The notes: generated by a model from the letters alone, not told the origin. A stretch of 64,000 nucleotides of DNA from Leptofilum sp965223285 (GCF_965223285.1 NZ_OZ244997.1:4836001-4900000), one strand, 5' to 3'. Positions 16,252 through 25,176 are shown, counted from the first letter of the stretch. Numbers and translations: made by a program.

Positions 16252-17220
16252 TTGGCTATTAGTAACCTTATACTGCCTAAAATCGAAAGCACCGCGATGT
16301 CGCGTGAATACGGCCGTTTTATCTTGGGTCCGTTAGAAAGAGGGTACGGCACAACCTTGGGCAACGCTCTGCGCCGCGTCTTGCTTGCATCATTGCCAGG
16401 GGCTGCCATTACATCTATTCGCGTCACTGATGTGCCGCATGAATTTTCGGCCATTGAATATGTGCGCGAAGATATGATGCAGTTGATTCTGCACATCAAA
16501 CAACTTCGCTTGAAGCTGCACGGCACCGATACGGCCCGCTTGCGTTTGGAAGTTCACGGTGCAGGTACCGTAACGGCCGCAGATATTCAAACGCCGCCAG
16601 AGGTTGAAATTATCAATCCGGATTTGTATCTGTTCACGGTTGATTCCGATGATGCCTTTTTGGAAATTGAAATGACTGCTGAAACAGGGCGTGGCTATTC
16701 TCCTGCAGAAGAACGCGGCCGTTTGCCTATTGGTGAACTGCCAGTAGACGCCATTTTTAGCCCTATTCGGCGCGTTGGGTATGAAGTGCAAAAAACGCGT
16801 GTGGGTCAAGCCGCCGATTATGATCGGGTTGTCATGCAAATTTGGACAGATGGCACCATCAAGCCAGAAGAATCATTGGCACAATCTGCGCAGATTATGA
16901 TGCAATATCTGCGACCGATTGCTGGCGTTAGTGAAGAAACCTTCTTGCCTGTTGAAGAGGAAGAAGAGGAAGAGGGAGCCATCCCGAACGAGATTTACGA
17001 CACGCCGATTGAGCAGCTTGATTTGAGCGTCCGAGTCTTTAACTCGTTGAAGCGTACTGGCATCACCAAAGTAGGTGAAATGCTGGATATGCTGGAACGG
17101 GGTGAAGAAACAATGCTTGCCATTCGCAACTTTGGCGAGAAATCTTTGGATGAATTGAAAGATCAGCTGCGGGCCAAAGGTTTTTTGAAAGATGAAGAAG
17201 GAGAAACGGCCGCTGTTTAG
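16252..17220 (+). CDS. rpoA: RNA polymerase alpha subunit
   Basis: This is the alpha subunit of RNA polymerase. It has 322 residues from TTG at 16252, with GGGAGG 8 bases upstream. The N-terminal dimerization domain has FILGPLERGYGTTLGNALRRVLLASLPG. The C-terminal domain has LDLSVRVFNSLKRTGITKVGEMLDM and RNFGEKSLDELKDQL, the helix-hairpin-helix that binds UP elements and activators. The interdomain linker (about residues 230-245) is unusually acidic, with seven consecutive Glu. The gene end is crowded with palindrome copies (17206 and, after the stop, 17222). Confidence 0.97.
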   Translation: MAISNLILPKIESTAMSREYGRFILGPLERGYGTTLGNALRRVLLASLPGAAITSIRVTDVPHEFSAIEYVREDMMQLILHIKQLRLKLHGTDTARLRLEVHGAGTVTAADIQTPPEVEIINPDLYLFTVDSDDAFLEIEMTAETGRGYSPAEERGRLPIGELPVDAIFSPIRRVGYEVQKTRVGQAADYDRVVMQIWTDGTIKPEESLAQSAQIMMQYLRPIAGVSEETFLPVEEEEEEEGAIPNEIYDTPIEQLDLSVRVFNSLKRTGITKVGEMLDMLERGEETMLAIRNFGEKSLDELKDQLRAKGFLKDEEGETAAV

Positions 17221-17252
17221 CAACGGCCGTTCCCATAAACGAGGTAAACAAC

Positions 17253-17675
17253 ATGCGACACAGAGTAAGCGGTCGTAGATTGGGTCGAGATAGTGCACAT
17301 CGCAAAGCATTACGCCGCAATATGATTGCGGAACTGCTCGTCCATGAACAAATATTGACCACAGAAGCAAAAGCAAGAATGCTGCGTCCGGCGGCAGAAA
17401 AAATCATTACCCTGGCCAAACGCGGACTTGCCAAAGATGATCCAGCACAGGCCGTACATGCACGCCGCTTAGCGGCAGCACGCATTGCCCGTTTTCGTTT
17501 GGGTGAAGATGAAGATGGCAATGTGGGTGAGATAGACGTCGTTAGAAAGCTATTTGACGACATTGCTCCCCGTTACGCAGACCGGCCCGGTGGGTATACG
17601 CGCATGGTGAAGATTGGCAAACGCTCAGGCGATAATGCCGATATGGCCATGATTATGCTCGTTGATGAGGAGTAA
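17253..17675 (+). CDS. rplQ: 50S ribosomal protein L17
   Basis: L17 is a 50S tunnel-exit protein. It has 140 residues: MRHRVSGRRLGRDSAHRKALRRNM, LLVHEQILTTEAKA and the closing GYTRMVKIGKRSGDNADMAMIMLVDEE are typical. Its central part has a slightly long acidic insertion (GEDEDGNVGE). It is followed after 3 bases by truA. Confidence 0.97.
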   Translation: MRHRVSGRRLGRDSAHRKALRRNMIAELLVHEQILTTEAKARMLRPAAEKIITLAKRGLAKDDPAQAVHARRLAAARIARFRLGEDEDGNVGEIDVVRKLFDDIAPRYADRPGGYTRMVKIGKRSGDNADMAMIMLVDEE

Positions 17676-17678
17676 TGC

Positions 17679-18434
17679 TTGCGGACTTATGCTGCTCTGA
17701 TTGCCTACGATGGCACAGAGTATCATGGCTTCCAGCGGCAGGTTGAAACCCAACCCACCGTACAAAGCACCGTCGAAAATGCCTTGAGTCGGCTAGCCCG
17801 CCAACCCGTTACAGTGCTTGGCTCTGGCAGAACAGACAGCGGCGTACATGCAGTTGGGCAGGTCATCACATTTTCTCTGGCTTGGCAACATCATGATGAG
17901 GATTTGCATCGCGCACTAAATGCTAATTTGCCAGAGGATATTGCAATTTTACAACTAAAACAGGTACCATCATCCTTTCATCCCAGGTATGATGCACAGC
18001 GTCGGACATACGAGTATACGATTTACAATGACCCGATAAGAAACCCAATAAAAAGGAATTTTAGCTGGCATGTATACAAATATCTGGATGAAGAAAAAAT
18101 GAATCAGGCTGCCAAATCATTGTTGGGTACACACAACTTCGCTACATTTGGCCAGCCACCGCAAGGCAATAACTATGTGCGTGAGCTTTTTTTGGCCAAA
18201 TGGACTCGGTCTGGTTCCGATTTAACCTTTCGGGTTGAAGCAAACGCTTTCTTATATCGAATGGTTCGCAGCATTGTTGGCAGCTTAAAACTGGTGGGTG
18301 ACGGTACCTGGACTATTAAAGAGTTTGTGCGGGCTTTTAAAGCCGAAAATCGCCATGAATGCGGAACGGTAGCCCCCCCACAAGGTCTTTGTCTTGTTTC
18401 TATAACGTATAAAAACCTGAGCTGGTTGGATTGA
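17679..18434 (+). CDS. truA: tRNA pseudouridine(38-40) synthase
   Basis: TruA isomerizes uridines 38-40 in the tRNA anticodon arm. It has 251 residues from TTG 17679 (MRTYAALIAYDGTEYHGFQ), with GAGGAG upstream. The catalytic Asp is in GSGRTDSGVHAVGQV (about residues 48-62). NFATFGQPPQGN and FRVEANAFLYRMVRSIVG are further family motifs. Its position between rplQ and rplM-rpsI is common in bacteria. Confidence 0.95.
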   Translation: MRTYAALIAYDGTEYHGFQRQVETQPTVQSTVENALSRLARQPVTVLGSGRTDSGVHAVGQVITFSLAWQHHDEDLHRALNANLPEDIAILQLKQVPSSFHPRYDAQRRTYEYTIYNDPIRNPIKRNFSWHVYKYLDEEKMNQAAKSLLGTHNFATFGQPPQGNNYVRELFLAKWTRSGSDLTFRVEANAFLYRMVRSIVGSLKLVGDGTWTIKEFVRAFKAENRHECGTVAPPQGLCLVSITYKNLSWLD

Positions 18435-18460
18435 TCAGCTTAGATGTAGGAGAAAGCGGC

Positions 18461-18889
18461 ATGAAAACGTTCATCACAAAACCAGCCGAGGTTGAACGCC
18501 AATGGTTTATTGTGGATGCTCAGGGCCAAACATTGGGCCGATTGGCATCGCGCATTGCCACAGTATTGCGTGGCAAACATAAACCCGGATTTTCCCCTTC
18601 GGTGGACTGCGGCGATTATGTTATTGTAATCAATGCAGAAAAAATTCATGTAACGGGTCGTCGGATGGATCAGAAGGTGTATTATCGTCACTCTGGTTAT
18701 CCAGGTGGTCTTACAGAAATTACGCTGCGTGAGCAGTTAGAAAAATTCCCAACGCGTCCGGTTGAACTGGCTGTCAAGGGTATGCTGCCCAAAAATAAAT
18801 TGGGTCGTAAAATGCTGAAAAAATTGAAAGTTTATGTGGGTGAAGCGCATCCGCATCAGGCACAGCAGCCTGTTCCAATGGAACTGTAG
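18461..18889 (+). CDS. rplM: 50S ribosomal protein L13
   Basis: L13 is an early 50S assembly protein. The start at 18461 (MKTFITKPAEVERQWFIVDAQGQTLGRLAS) has TAGGAG upstream; the open frame further 5' overlaps truA. It has 142 residues with HKPGFSPSVDCGDYVIVINAEKI, YYRHSGYPGGL and VKGMLPKNKLGRKMLKKLKVY. It forms a pair with rpsI. Confidence 0.97.
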   Translation: MKTFITKPAEVERQWFIVDAQGQTLGRLASRIATVLRGKHKPGFSPSVDCGDYVIVINAEKIHVTGRRMDQKVYYRHSGYPGGLTEITLREQLEKFPTRPVELAVKGMLPKNKLGRKMLKKLKVYVGEAHPHQAQQPVPMEL

Positions 18890-18902
18890 GAGATTGATTG
18901 AG

Positions 18903-19313
18903 ATGGCAGAAGAATCAAGACAATATTACGAAGGAATTGGCCGCCGTAAACGTGCATCTGCACGCGTTCGCGTAATTCTTGACGAAGAAGCTACCGGCAA
19001 CTTTGTGGTTAACGGCAAAGATGTAAAGGATTTTTTCCCGCGTTTTGGCGATTACCTGACGTTGACTGGCCCATTGAACGACACCGATCTGATGGGCAAG
19101 GCAGATGTGAGCGTACACATTAACGGTGGTGGCATTACTGGCCAAACAGGGGCAGTCCGTTTGGGCTTGGCGCGTGCTTTGGTTAAGTATGATGAAAATC
19201 TGCGCGGTGCACTTCGCGCTGGTGGTCACTTAACCCGTGATGCACGCATTAAAGAGCGTAAGAAACCAGGTTTGAAGCGTGCGCGCAAGGCACCAACCTA
19301 CACCAAGCGTTAA
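18903..19313 (+). CDS. rpsI: 30S ribosomal protein S9
   Basis: S9 contacts the P-site tRNA anticodon with its C-terminal tail. The ATG at 18903 gives 136 residues. YYEGIGRRKRASARVRVI, HINGGGITGQTGAVRLGLARAL and LTRDARIKERKKPGLKRARKAPTYTKR (ending in the conserved Lys-Arg) are diagnostic. A strong terminator lies 30 bases after its stop and ends the superoperon. Confidence 0.97.
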   Translation: MAEESRQYYEGIGRRKRASARVRVILDEEATGNFVVNGKDVKDFFPRFGDYLTLTGPLNDTDLMGKADVSVHINGGGITGQTGAVRLGLARALVKYDENLRGALRAGGHLTRDARIKERKKPGLKRARKAPTYTKR

Positions 19314-19343
19314 TTTGGCTGGTTGATTTTAATAATGTTTTAG

Positions 19344-19372
19344 AAAAGGCGAGAGATTTCTCTCGTCTTTTT
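19344..19372 (+). terminator. Intrinsic terminator at the end of the ribosomal superoperon
   Basis: AAAAGGCGAGAG pairs with CTCTCGTCTTTT (one G-U pair) around a 4-base ATTT loop, and the right arm ends in five T. This is a classic rho-independent terminator, 30 bases after the rpsI stop. Confidence 0.88.
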
Positions 19373-19444
19373 GCTTTGAATGGATTCATCCGGGAAGCAC
19401 GGAAAGAATTCACATTTATGAACTAACTTGGGAAGGATTTAGAG

Positions 19445-20887
19445 ATGGGTATTACGGTTGTTGGGCTGGGGCCAGGAAACGGCCGTTTCCTCACCAGAGC
19501 TGCTTGGGACGTATTAAGTCAGGCAAAAGAGCTGTATTTACGCACAGGGCGGCATCCAGCCGTAGCTGACTTGCCGCCAAGCGTGACGTGCCACACTTTT
19601 GACCATATTTATGACCGTGCTGACAGTTTTGAGACTGTCTATGAAACGATTGTCGCCGAACTGCTCAAGCTAGCGAAGCAAGCTGAGGTCATTTATGCAG
19701 TGCCGGGACACCCTTTTGTCGGGGAATCTACCGTGACGCGGCTTGTTGCTGAGGCAGAGAAAGCGGATGTGCAAGTTACAGTAGTTGCTGGTTTGAGCTT
19801 TGTGGAGCCTTGTTTAACGGCCGTTGCCCAAGATGGCATGGACGGCGTGCAAATCTTTGATGCAATTGAGCTAAGCCAATACCTGTACCCGCCTGTGAAT
19901 CCAGACTTTCCCCTGCTGCTGGGGCAGGTGTATAGTCGGATGTTGGCTAGTGAGTTGAAGTTGGTGTTAACGGCCGTTTACCCAGATGAACACCCCGTTA
20001 CCCTTGTCCACAAGGCTGGCGACGATGATGAACTGATCGAGCAGGTGCCGCTTTATGCCATTGACCGCAGCGACCAAGTGAACCATCTCACCAGCCTGTT
20101 TGTACCACCCTTGCCCAATTTATCTTCGCTAAACGCCCTGGCTGAAACGGTGGCCATTCTCCGCAGCCCAGATGGCTGCCCGTGGGATCAGGAGCAGACG
20201 CCACAAAGTCTGCGCAGTGGCTTTTTGGAGGAAGCTAGCGAGGTGTTGGCCGCCTTAGATGCTAACGATGTGGCCGAACTGCGCGAGGAGCTGGGCGATG
20301 TGCTGTATCATTTGGTGATGCAAACCCAAATTGCCAGCGAAGATGAAGAATTCCGGCTGACGGACGTAATTGCCGGTATTGATGCCAAGCTAAAATATCG
20401 CCATCCACACGTGTGGGGAGATTGGCAAGTAAATGACAGTACGGAAGTGATCCACAATTGGGAGATGCTCAAGGCAAAAGAGAAGGCAAACCGCTCCAAT
20501 TCTTTGGTAGACAATATCCCTGAATCGCTGCCTGCATTGGCACGATCCCAAAAGCTGCAAGCGCGGGTGCGTAAGGTGGGCTTCGATTGGCCCAGCATTG
20601 ATGGTGTGTACGAAAAAGTGCAGGAGGAGATTGCTGAGCTGCGTGAGGCTGTCACACCTGAGCATCGCGCCGAAGAACTGGGTGACTTGCTGTTTGTAAC
20701 CGTAAATTTAGCTAAGTGGCTGGATATTGATGCTGAATCAGCCTTGCGCGAGGCAAATTTGAAGTTTAGCCGTCGTTTTCGTGCATTGGAAACGCTGGCA
20801 GCGCAGCGAAACTTGGACCTTGCAAAGATGGCAGCGGATGATTTGGAAGCCCTCTGGCAAGAAGTGAAGGTACGGCTCATGGCGTGA
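19445..20887 (+). CDS. mazG: Tetrapyrrole-methylase-like / MazG NTP pyrophosphohydrolase fusion (YabN type)
   Basis: The 480-residue protein joins an N-terminal SAM-dependent tetrapyrrole-methylase fold (MGITVVGLGPGNGRFLTRAA, then VPGHPFVGESTVTRL, residues 1 to about 215) to two MazG repeats (about 235-480). The repeats carry CPWDQEQT, the metal-binding FLEEASEVL and EELGDVLYHLV, then EEIAELREA and EELGDLLFV. MazG hydrolyses nucleoside triphosphates and helps clear abnormal NTPs; the role of the methylase half in this fusion is not settled. Three palindrome copies (19478, 19816, 19969) all fall in the methylase half. The copy at 19474-19491 is a perfect 18-base palindrome. Confidence 0.93.
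   Translation: MGITVVGLGPGNGRFLTRAAWDVLSQAKELYLRTGRHPAVADLPPSVTCHTFDHIYDRADSFETVYETIVAELLKLAKQAEVIYAVPGHPFVGESTVTRLVAEAEKADVQVTVVAGLSFVEPCLTAVAQDGMDGVQIFDAIELSQYLYPPVNPDFPLLLGQVYSRMLASELKLVLTAVYPDEHPVTLVHKAGDDDELIEQVPLYAIDRSDQVNHLTSLFVPPLPNLSSLNALAETVAILRSPDGCPWDQEQTPQSLRSGFLEEASEVLAALDANDVAELREELGDVLYHLVMQTQIASEDEEFRLTDVIAGIDAKLKYRHPHVWGDWQVNDSTEVIHNWEMLKAKEKANRSNSLVDNIPESLPALARSQKLQARVRKVGFDWPSIDGVYEKVQEEIAELREAVTPEHRAEELGDLLFVTVNLAKWLDIDAESALREANLKFSRRFRALETLAAQRNLDLAKMAADDLEALWQEVKVRLMA
19474..19491. repeat. Iterated palindrome, perfect 18-base copy
   Basis: AGGAAACGGCCGTTTCCT is a complete dyad around the core ACGGCCGT, inside the mazG fusion gene, where it codes GNGRFL. It is one of the longest copies in the window. 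Confidence 0.9.
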
Positions 20888-20970
20888 GCCTGCTTGCCAA
20901 ATGGTATCGGGTTGGTTAAAGTAGTCGCGGCTTTAATAATCGTGGATTTGATGTACAGGAAGGAGGCAGT

Positions 20971-21615
20971 GTGACGGCCGTTTTGAACATTGTCTTTGCT
21001 GGCGTGGCTGGCGTGGCAATTCTGAGTGCGCTTTATTACGGGGGACGCGCCGTGATTCGTCGTGGTCAACCAACTGATTCTGCCTACAATGTGGGGCGGC
21101 TGGAAGCACGTCGTTCCGTGCAGATTGACCTGATACGGGCATTGGCCTCGATTGTTGTCGCGCTTATTTTTTTGGGGGCTTTTGGACTGACACCGCGCCC
21201 TGTGGAGCCGCTTATTTCCCCAACAGAACCAGTCTTGGTGGAAGCAACAGAAGTGCCAACAGAATTGCCGGTGGAGACAATAGTGCCAACTGATTTGCCT
21301 GCGCCTGAACAAGCGATCCCCACCGCAGAACCTACGGCCGTACCCACCAATCCCCCAACGGACGAACCCACAGCCGCCCCAACCAACACGCCAGAGCCAG
21401 TTTCCAACACAGCTATCGTTAGCAGTGGCGTGGGCGTCTGGCTGCGGGCCACCCCCAGCACCACTGGGGAGCAGCTGGAATGGCTTCTGGATGGTACCGT
21501 CCTCACCTTGCTCGATGGCCAGGAAACGGCCGATGATCTGCTGTGGCAGCAAGTGCAAACCGAAACTGGTCTTATTGGCTGGGTTGCTGCCGATTTCATC
21601 CTCATTTCTGAATAA
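20971..21615 (+). CDS. Membrane-anchored protein with C-terminal SH3-like domain
   Basis: It has 214 residues from GTG 20971, with AGGAAGGAGG upstream; the start codon itself abuts an ACGGCCGT palindrome (MTAVLN). Two hydrophobic segments (about residues 3-22 and 48-66) are followed by a Pro/Thr/Glu-rich linker (about 70-140) and a bacterial SH3-like domain (SSGVGVWLRATPSTTGEQLEWLLDGTVLTLLDGQE...LIGWVAADFI). SH3b domains often bind cell-wall or protein ligands outside the membrane. The exact function is unknown. Two further palindromes lie in the linker and SH3 parts. Confidence 0.8.
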   Translation: MTAVLNIVFAGVAGVAILSALYYGGRAVIRRGQPTDSAYNVGRLEARRSVQIDLIRALASIVVALIFLGAFGLTPRPVEPLISPTEPVLVEATEVPTELPVETIVPTDLPAPEQAIPTAEPTAVPTNPPTDEPTAAPTNTPEPVSNTAIVSSGVGVWLRATPSTTGEQLEWLLDGTVLTLLDGQETADDLLWQQVQTETGLIGWVAADFILISE

Positions 21616-21644
21616 ACCAAAAATGAGCCAGGAGGCAATCCTAT

Positions 21645-22148
21645 ATGCCTGAAGATTTGAAGATAGATAATAACGGCCGTTCCATCCCCGTAAGCATCGA
21701 CGCAACCGCAAACATTCTGCAAGCTTCATTTAAACATTACTTTGAGATGGCGATGGACCATCATACCAAAGCAGCCACTACATCCAACTTTTTGCTGATT
21801 ATCGTGGGGGCGATTATCAGTTTTGTTGGCTTTGATACGGCCGTTGGCGGTACAGTTGATTTGGTCAGCGGTGTAGCCGTGTTTGTGATTGGTCTATTTG
21901 GCATCGTGTGGACCCGAAAACAGTTTGAGCGGTACACCTATTGGCAGCACATTGCTCATCAATATCAAAAAGAGTTGGCCAAAATGGTGCCTGAGCTAAT
22001 AACTGAGGATGTCTACCGAATAGGAGCGGAACGTGCTGCCTTGGAGAAGTATTCATCCATAGCTAAACTCCATGAACGTTGGCTATGGGCTTCTCTTCAT
22101 GGCATCATAGCCGTCATTGGCTTGGGGTTAATGATGCTTGCCGCCTAA
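21645..22148 (+). CDS. Small membrane protein of unknown function
   Basis: It has 167 residues with an AGGAGG site upstream. A soluble N-terminus (with NNGRS and a DATANILQASFKHYFEMAMDHH helix) is followed by two adjacent membrane segments (about 50-92), an amphipathic basic middle (RKQFERYTYWQHIAHQYQKELAKMV) and a last membrane helix at the C-terminus. The layout resembles small 2-3 TM accessory proteins, but I recognise no family. It is transcribed with the SH3 gene and ends 14 bases from the convergent ABC exporter. Confidence 0.7.
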   Translation: MPEDLKIDNNGRSIPVSIDATANILQASFKHYFEMAMDHHTKAATTSNFLLIIVGAIISFVGFDTAVGGTVDLVSGVAVFVIGLFGIVWTRKQFERYTYWQHIAHQYQKELAKMVPELITEDVYRIGAERAALEKYSSIAKLHERWLWASLHGIIAVIGLGLMMLAA

Positions 22149-22162
22149 AAGCTGAAATTTCC

Positions 22163-24040
22163 CTACTTTGGGTGCTGGGCGCGGTTGAATTCGGAAGGGG
22201 AGGTTGTTTTTACGTTGGACGTGGCTTCTTGCCGCCAGGTGGAGACGGTTTCATTGTATTTGGGGGATTGGTGGCGGAAGTAGGTATCATACAGCTCCGC
22301 GTAATGTCCGCTTTGCTGCATCAGCGCGTCGTGGTCGCCCTGCTCAATGATGCGGCCTTTTTGTAGGACGATGATCCGGTCAGCGGCGCGCACGGTGGAG
22401 AGGCGGTGGGCAATGATAATGGCGGTGCTGTTGGCCATGATGAGATTGAGTGCCTGCTGAATTTGGGATTCGGTAAATGGGTCTACGCTGGCGGTAGCCT
22501 CATCCAGGATGAAGATGCGGGGGGATTGCACCAGCACGCGGGTAAGGGCGACAAGCTGCCGTTGCCCCATCGAGAGGCGACTGCCGCGCTCGCCTACTTC
22601 ACTATCTAGCCCGTTTGGCAGGGTTTCTAGCCACTCCCCTTCGCCGATGCGTTGGGCCATTTCCTCTATTTCGGCGTTGGTGGCTGTGGGACGGCCGTAT
22701 CGAATATTTTCTGCCACCGTACCTGCAAATAAAAATGGCACCTGAGACACAATGCCAATTTGCTGCCGAAAGGTGGTCAGATCAAATCCACGAAGATCGT
22801 GCCCATCTACCTGAATCTTGCCTGCCTGGAATTCATAGTAGCGGGCGATGAGCTTGATGATGCTAGATTTGCCTGCACCCGTGTGACCCACCAGAGCGAT
22901 GCTTTCACCGGGCGCGATGTGCAGCGAGAAATCATCCAGCACCTGCTCCTGCTCTGAATAGCGGAAGGAGACGTGGTCAAACACAATTTCGCCGCGCAAA
23001 TTTTGGGGTTGGATATTGTTTGATTGCGTAACGGCCGTTTCCACATCCATGAGCGCAAACACCCGTTCCGACGCAGACAGGCCCGCTTGAAACTGGCTCC
23101 AAAAGGCGGAAAGGTTAGTGACGGGAAACCAGAAGCGGTCGATGGTCGCTACAAAAAGATACCAGGCTGCTACGGTAATGGCCCCAGCAACCGCACTGCG
23201 ACCGCCAAAATAGATAAGAACGGCCGTACCAATGCCTGCCAAAATATTCAACGTCGGGAAAATATTGGCAATCACAAACCCGCGCCGCACGTTGATGCTG
23301 TACGCTTGCCGATTGACGCCTAAAAATTCATCGTAGATTGCTTGCTCCTGACGGAAATTCTTGGCCACGCGAATGCCCGTTACTGCTTCCTGAATGGATT
23401 TGTTTACTTCACCCAAGGCTCGCGACCCTTGCTGGGTAACCCGCCGCGCCAAATTGCGAAACCCCAGCGCGGCTATGGCTACAAAGGGAGCCATTGCCAG
23501 CACTAGCAGCGTCAGCCGCCATTCAATGGCAAAGAGCGTCACAATCAAGATGAGGGCAACAGCGAGCTGGTTGATAACGTCGGTGCTGAGGACTATCACC
23601 TCGCCAAATTCCTGCGTATCGCTGGTGATGCGGCTAACGATGCGCCCAGAGCTGTACTCATCGTAAAAGGAAAGGTCTTGGCGGGCGGCGGCGGCAAACG
23701 CATCTTGGCGCATGGCTAAAATGACGTCGGCAATCATTTCAGAGGTGAGCTGCCGACGTATCCAGTTAAGTGCCCAGTTGCCCACGCCCGTAAAAAAGAC
23801 AACGCCAATCAGCAGCGGGATGAGCCGCTCGCTGCCGCCGTCGGCCATCACGCCCACGGCGTTGGAGACGATGAGGGGCAGGGCGGCCCCCGCCAGAGCC
23901 ATCAGAAAAACGCAGACGGAAATGATAATGACTTTGCGCTTGTGGGGGCGAAAGTAGTGCAGAATGCGCTGCACCAATTGTTTATCGCTGTATTGGCGGT
24001 CGTAGGCTTCTGCTTCCAAACCGCGCATGACGGCTGCCAT
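22163..24040 (-). CDS. ABC exporter, fused permease and ATPase (MsbA/multidrug type)
   Basis: It has 625 residues. The N-terminal half has six membrane segments (ABC transmembrane type 1). The C-terminal half is an ATPase with Walker A GHTGAGKSSIIKL, the Q-loop IGIVSQVPFLFAGTVAENIRYG, signature RLSMGQRQLVALTRVL, Walker B IFILDEATASVD and the H-loop IIIAHRLSTV. It forms a homodimer or, less likely, a heterodimer with another half-transporter outside the window. The substrate (lipid, peptide or drug) cannot be told. Two palindromes lie in the membrane half and one in the ATPase half. Confidence 0.92.
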   Translation of the reverse strand: MAAVMRGLEAEAYDRQYSDKQLVQRILHYFRPHKRKVIIISVCVFLMALAGAALPLIVSNAVGVMADGGSERLIPLLIGVVFFTGVGNWALNWIRRQLTSEMIADVILAMRQDAFAAAARQDLSFYDEYSSGRIVSRITSDTQEFGEVIVLSTDVINQLAVALILIVTLFAIEWRLTLLVLAMAPFVAIAALGFRNLARRVTQQGSRALGEVNKSIQEAVTGIRVAKNFRQEQAIYDEFLGVNRQAYSINVRRGFVIANIFPTLNILAGIGTAVLIYFGGRSAVAGAITVAAWYLFVATIDRFWFPVTNLSAFWSQFQAGLSASERVFALMDVETAVTQSNNIQPQNLRGEIVFDHVSFRYSEQEQVLDDFSLHIAPGESIALVGHTGAGKSSIIKLIARYYEFQAGKIQVDGHDLRGFDLTTFRQQIGIVSQVPFLFAGTVAENIRYGRPTATNAEIEEMAQRIGEGEWLETLPNGLDSEVGERGSRLSMGQRQLVALTRVLVQSPRIFILDEATASVDPFTESQIQQALNLIMANSTAIIIAHRLSTVRAADRIIVLQKGRIIEQGDHDALMQQSGHYAELYDTYFRHQSPKYNETVSTWRQEATSNVKTTSPSEFNRAQHPK

Positions 24041-24057
24041 AGAATGTCCTTCGAGGA

Positions 24058-24113
24058 GATTGGAGACTGGAGATTAGAGATTAGGCTATCTTTTCAATCT
24101 CCAGTCTCCAATC
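24058..24113. repeat. Dispersed GATTGGAGA inverted repeat between arginase and ABC exporter
   Basis: GATTGGAGACTGGAGATT (24058-24075) and AATCTCCAGTCTCCAATC (24096-24113) are perfect 18-base complements around a 20-base loop that repeats GAGATTAG. Relatives occur at 33744-33771, 46552-46580 and 59407-59430. It could fold in the arginase transcript, but it lacks a terminator T-run on the minus strand. Confidence 0.75.
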
Positions 24114-24123
24114 TTCTTTTTGT

Positions 24124-25035
24124 TTACAAAATGCGTTGTCCCAGTAACGATGCTGCCAGCTCCACAGCCAGTTCGGCCGTTCGGTTCATGGTATCAAGGA
24201 TGGGATTTATTTCAACGATGTCCATTGACTGTACCCGTCCGCTATCCCCCAGGATTTCCATGAGAAGATGGGCTTCGCGGTAGCTGAGGCCGCCGGGAAC
24301 GGCCGTTCCCACCCCAGACGCTTCATCAGGATCAAGGCTATCCATATCCAGGCTGATGTGAATGCGTGGAAAATGGCGCAGCCGGTCAATCGCTTGCCGC
24401 GCTACGCTGGCCATCCCCATCTCGTCCACATGCCGCATGGTAAAGACGCTGATGCCGCTGCGGGCCAGCCGAACCCGCTCTAACTCATCCAAATCACGAA
24501 TACCAATTTGCACAATTTGGCGTGGCTTGAGCTTGGCTCCTGGACTTCCAACGTTCACCAATGATTCCGGCCCCTCGCCTACCAGAGCTGCCACCGGCAT
24601 TCCGTGGATATTGCCGCTGGGAGAGCTTTCTGGCGTGTTGAAATCGCCGTGGGCATCAATCCAGATGACACCGAGCGGTTCGTCCTGGGATTGGGCGGCA
24701 ATGGAGCCAATGCTGATGCTGTGGTCGCCACCCAGGAAGATGGCAAACTCATCGGCTAGGACGCATTTGCGGGCGATGTCGTAGATGTTTTGGCAAACGG
24801 CCGTTACCGTTTTCAACCGTCTTGCCCCAGATTGGGCGATATCTTCCTCAGGGTTAGGGACAGGGACGTTGCCTTCGTCGAAGACGGTGTGCCCTAACCG
24901 CTCTAGTCGAGCTTGCAGCCCGGCGTAACGGGCTGCGCTGGGCCCCATGTCTACACCGCGCCGACTTTGACCCAAATCCATAGGCACGCCAATAATGCGA
25001 ATATTTCGTTTGTGCAATGTGCGCCTCTCTTTCAT
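24124..25035 (-). CDS. rocF: Arginase
   Basis: It hydrolyses arginine to ornithine and urea. The protein begins near IRIIGVPMDLGQSRRGVDMGPSA and carries the manganese motifs GGDHSISIG, IDAHGDFN and SLDMDSLDPDEASGVGTAVPGGL. It has 303 residues from ATG 25035. A TTG at 25017 has a better-spaced GAGAGG site and would start MHKRNIRIIGV, so it may be the true start. The frame is open further upstream but that part is not arginase-like. Two palindromes (24298, 24796) fall in or near loops. Confidence 0.93.
   Translation of the reverse strand: MKERRTLHKRNIRIIGVPMDLGQSRRGVDMGPSAARYAGLQARLERLGHTVFDEGNVPVPNPEEDIAQSGARRLKTVTAVCQNIYDIARKCVLADEFAIFLGGDHSISIGSIAAQSQDEPLGVIWIDAHGDFNTPESSPSGNIHGMPVAALVGEGPESLVNVGSPGAKLKPRQIVQIGIRDLDELERVRLARSGISVFTMRHVDEMGMASVARQAIDRLRHFPRIHISLDMDSLDPDEASGVGTAVPGGLSYREAHLLMEILGDSGRVQSMDIVEINPILDTMNRTAELAVELAASLLGQRIL
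24295..24310. repeat. Iterated palindrome, perfect 16-base copy
   Basis: GGGAACGGCCGTTCCC is a complete dyad inside the arginase gene (peptide GTAVPGG on the minus strand, next to a conserved motif). Confidence 0.9.
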
Positions 25036-25164
25036 GAAAAATGTGGTAAGCGTATTGTCACTCATCCAGGTGGTTGGGGCAACTTGCCAGTGAGCGGTTT
25101 TCAGTGGGTCAGTGGTCAGCGCAGTTCTGATTACTGAATACTGTTTACCGATTACTGCTTCCTG

Positions 25165-25176
25165 TATAATCCGGTC
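25165..25176 (+). promoter_or_regulatory. Perfect TATAAT box 6 bases before the trmB start (leaderless promoter candidate)
   Basis: TATAAT at 25165-25170 is followed by CCGGTC and then ATG at 25177, so transcription would begin about at the start codon. No ribosome site precedes the ATG. The -35 match is weak. Two GATTACTG copies (25129 and 25150) sit just upstream. Confidence 0.5.

Noticed and set aside
21084..21722. 212-codon minus-strand frame
   Set aside because: Antisense shadow of the SH3-domain gene's repetitive Pro/Thr linker.
21645..22148. SLATT-type or other defence effector
   Set aside because: The 2-3 membrane helix layout is only generally similar and no nucleotide-sensing partner gene lies nearby.
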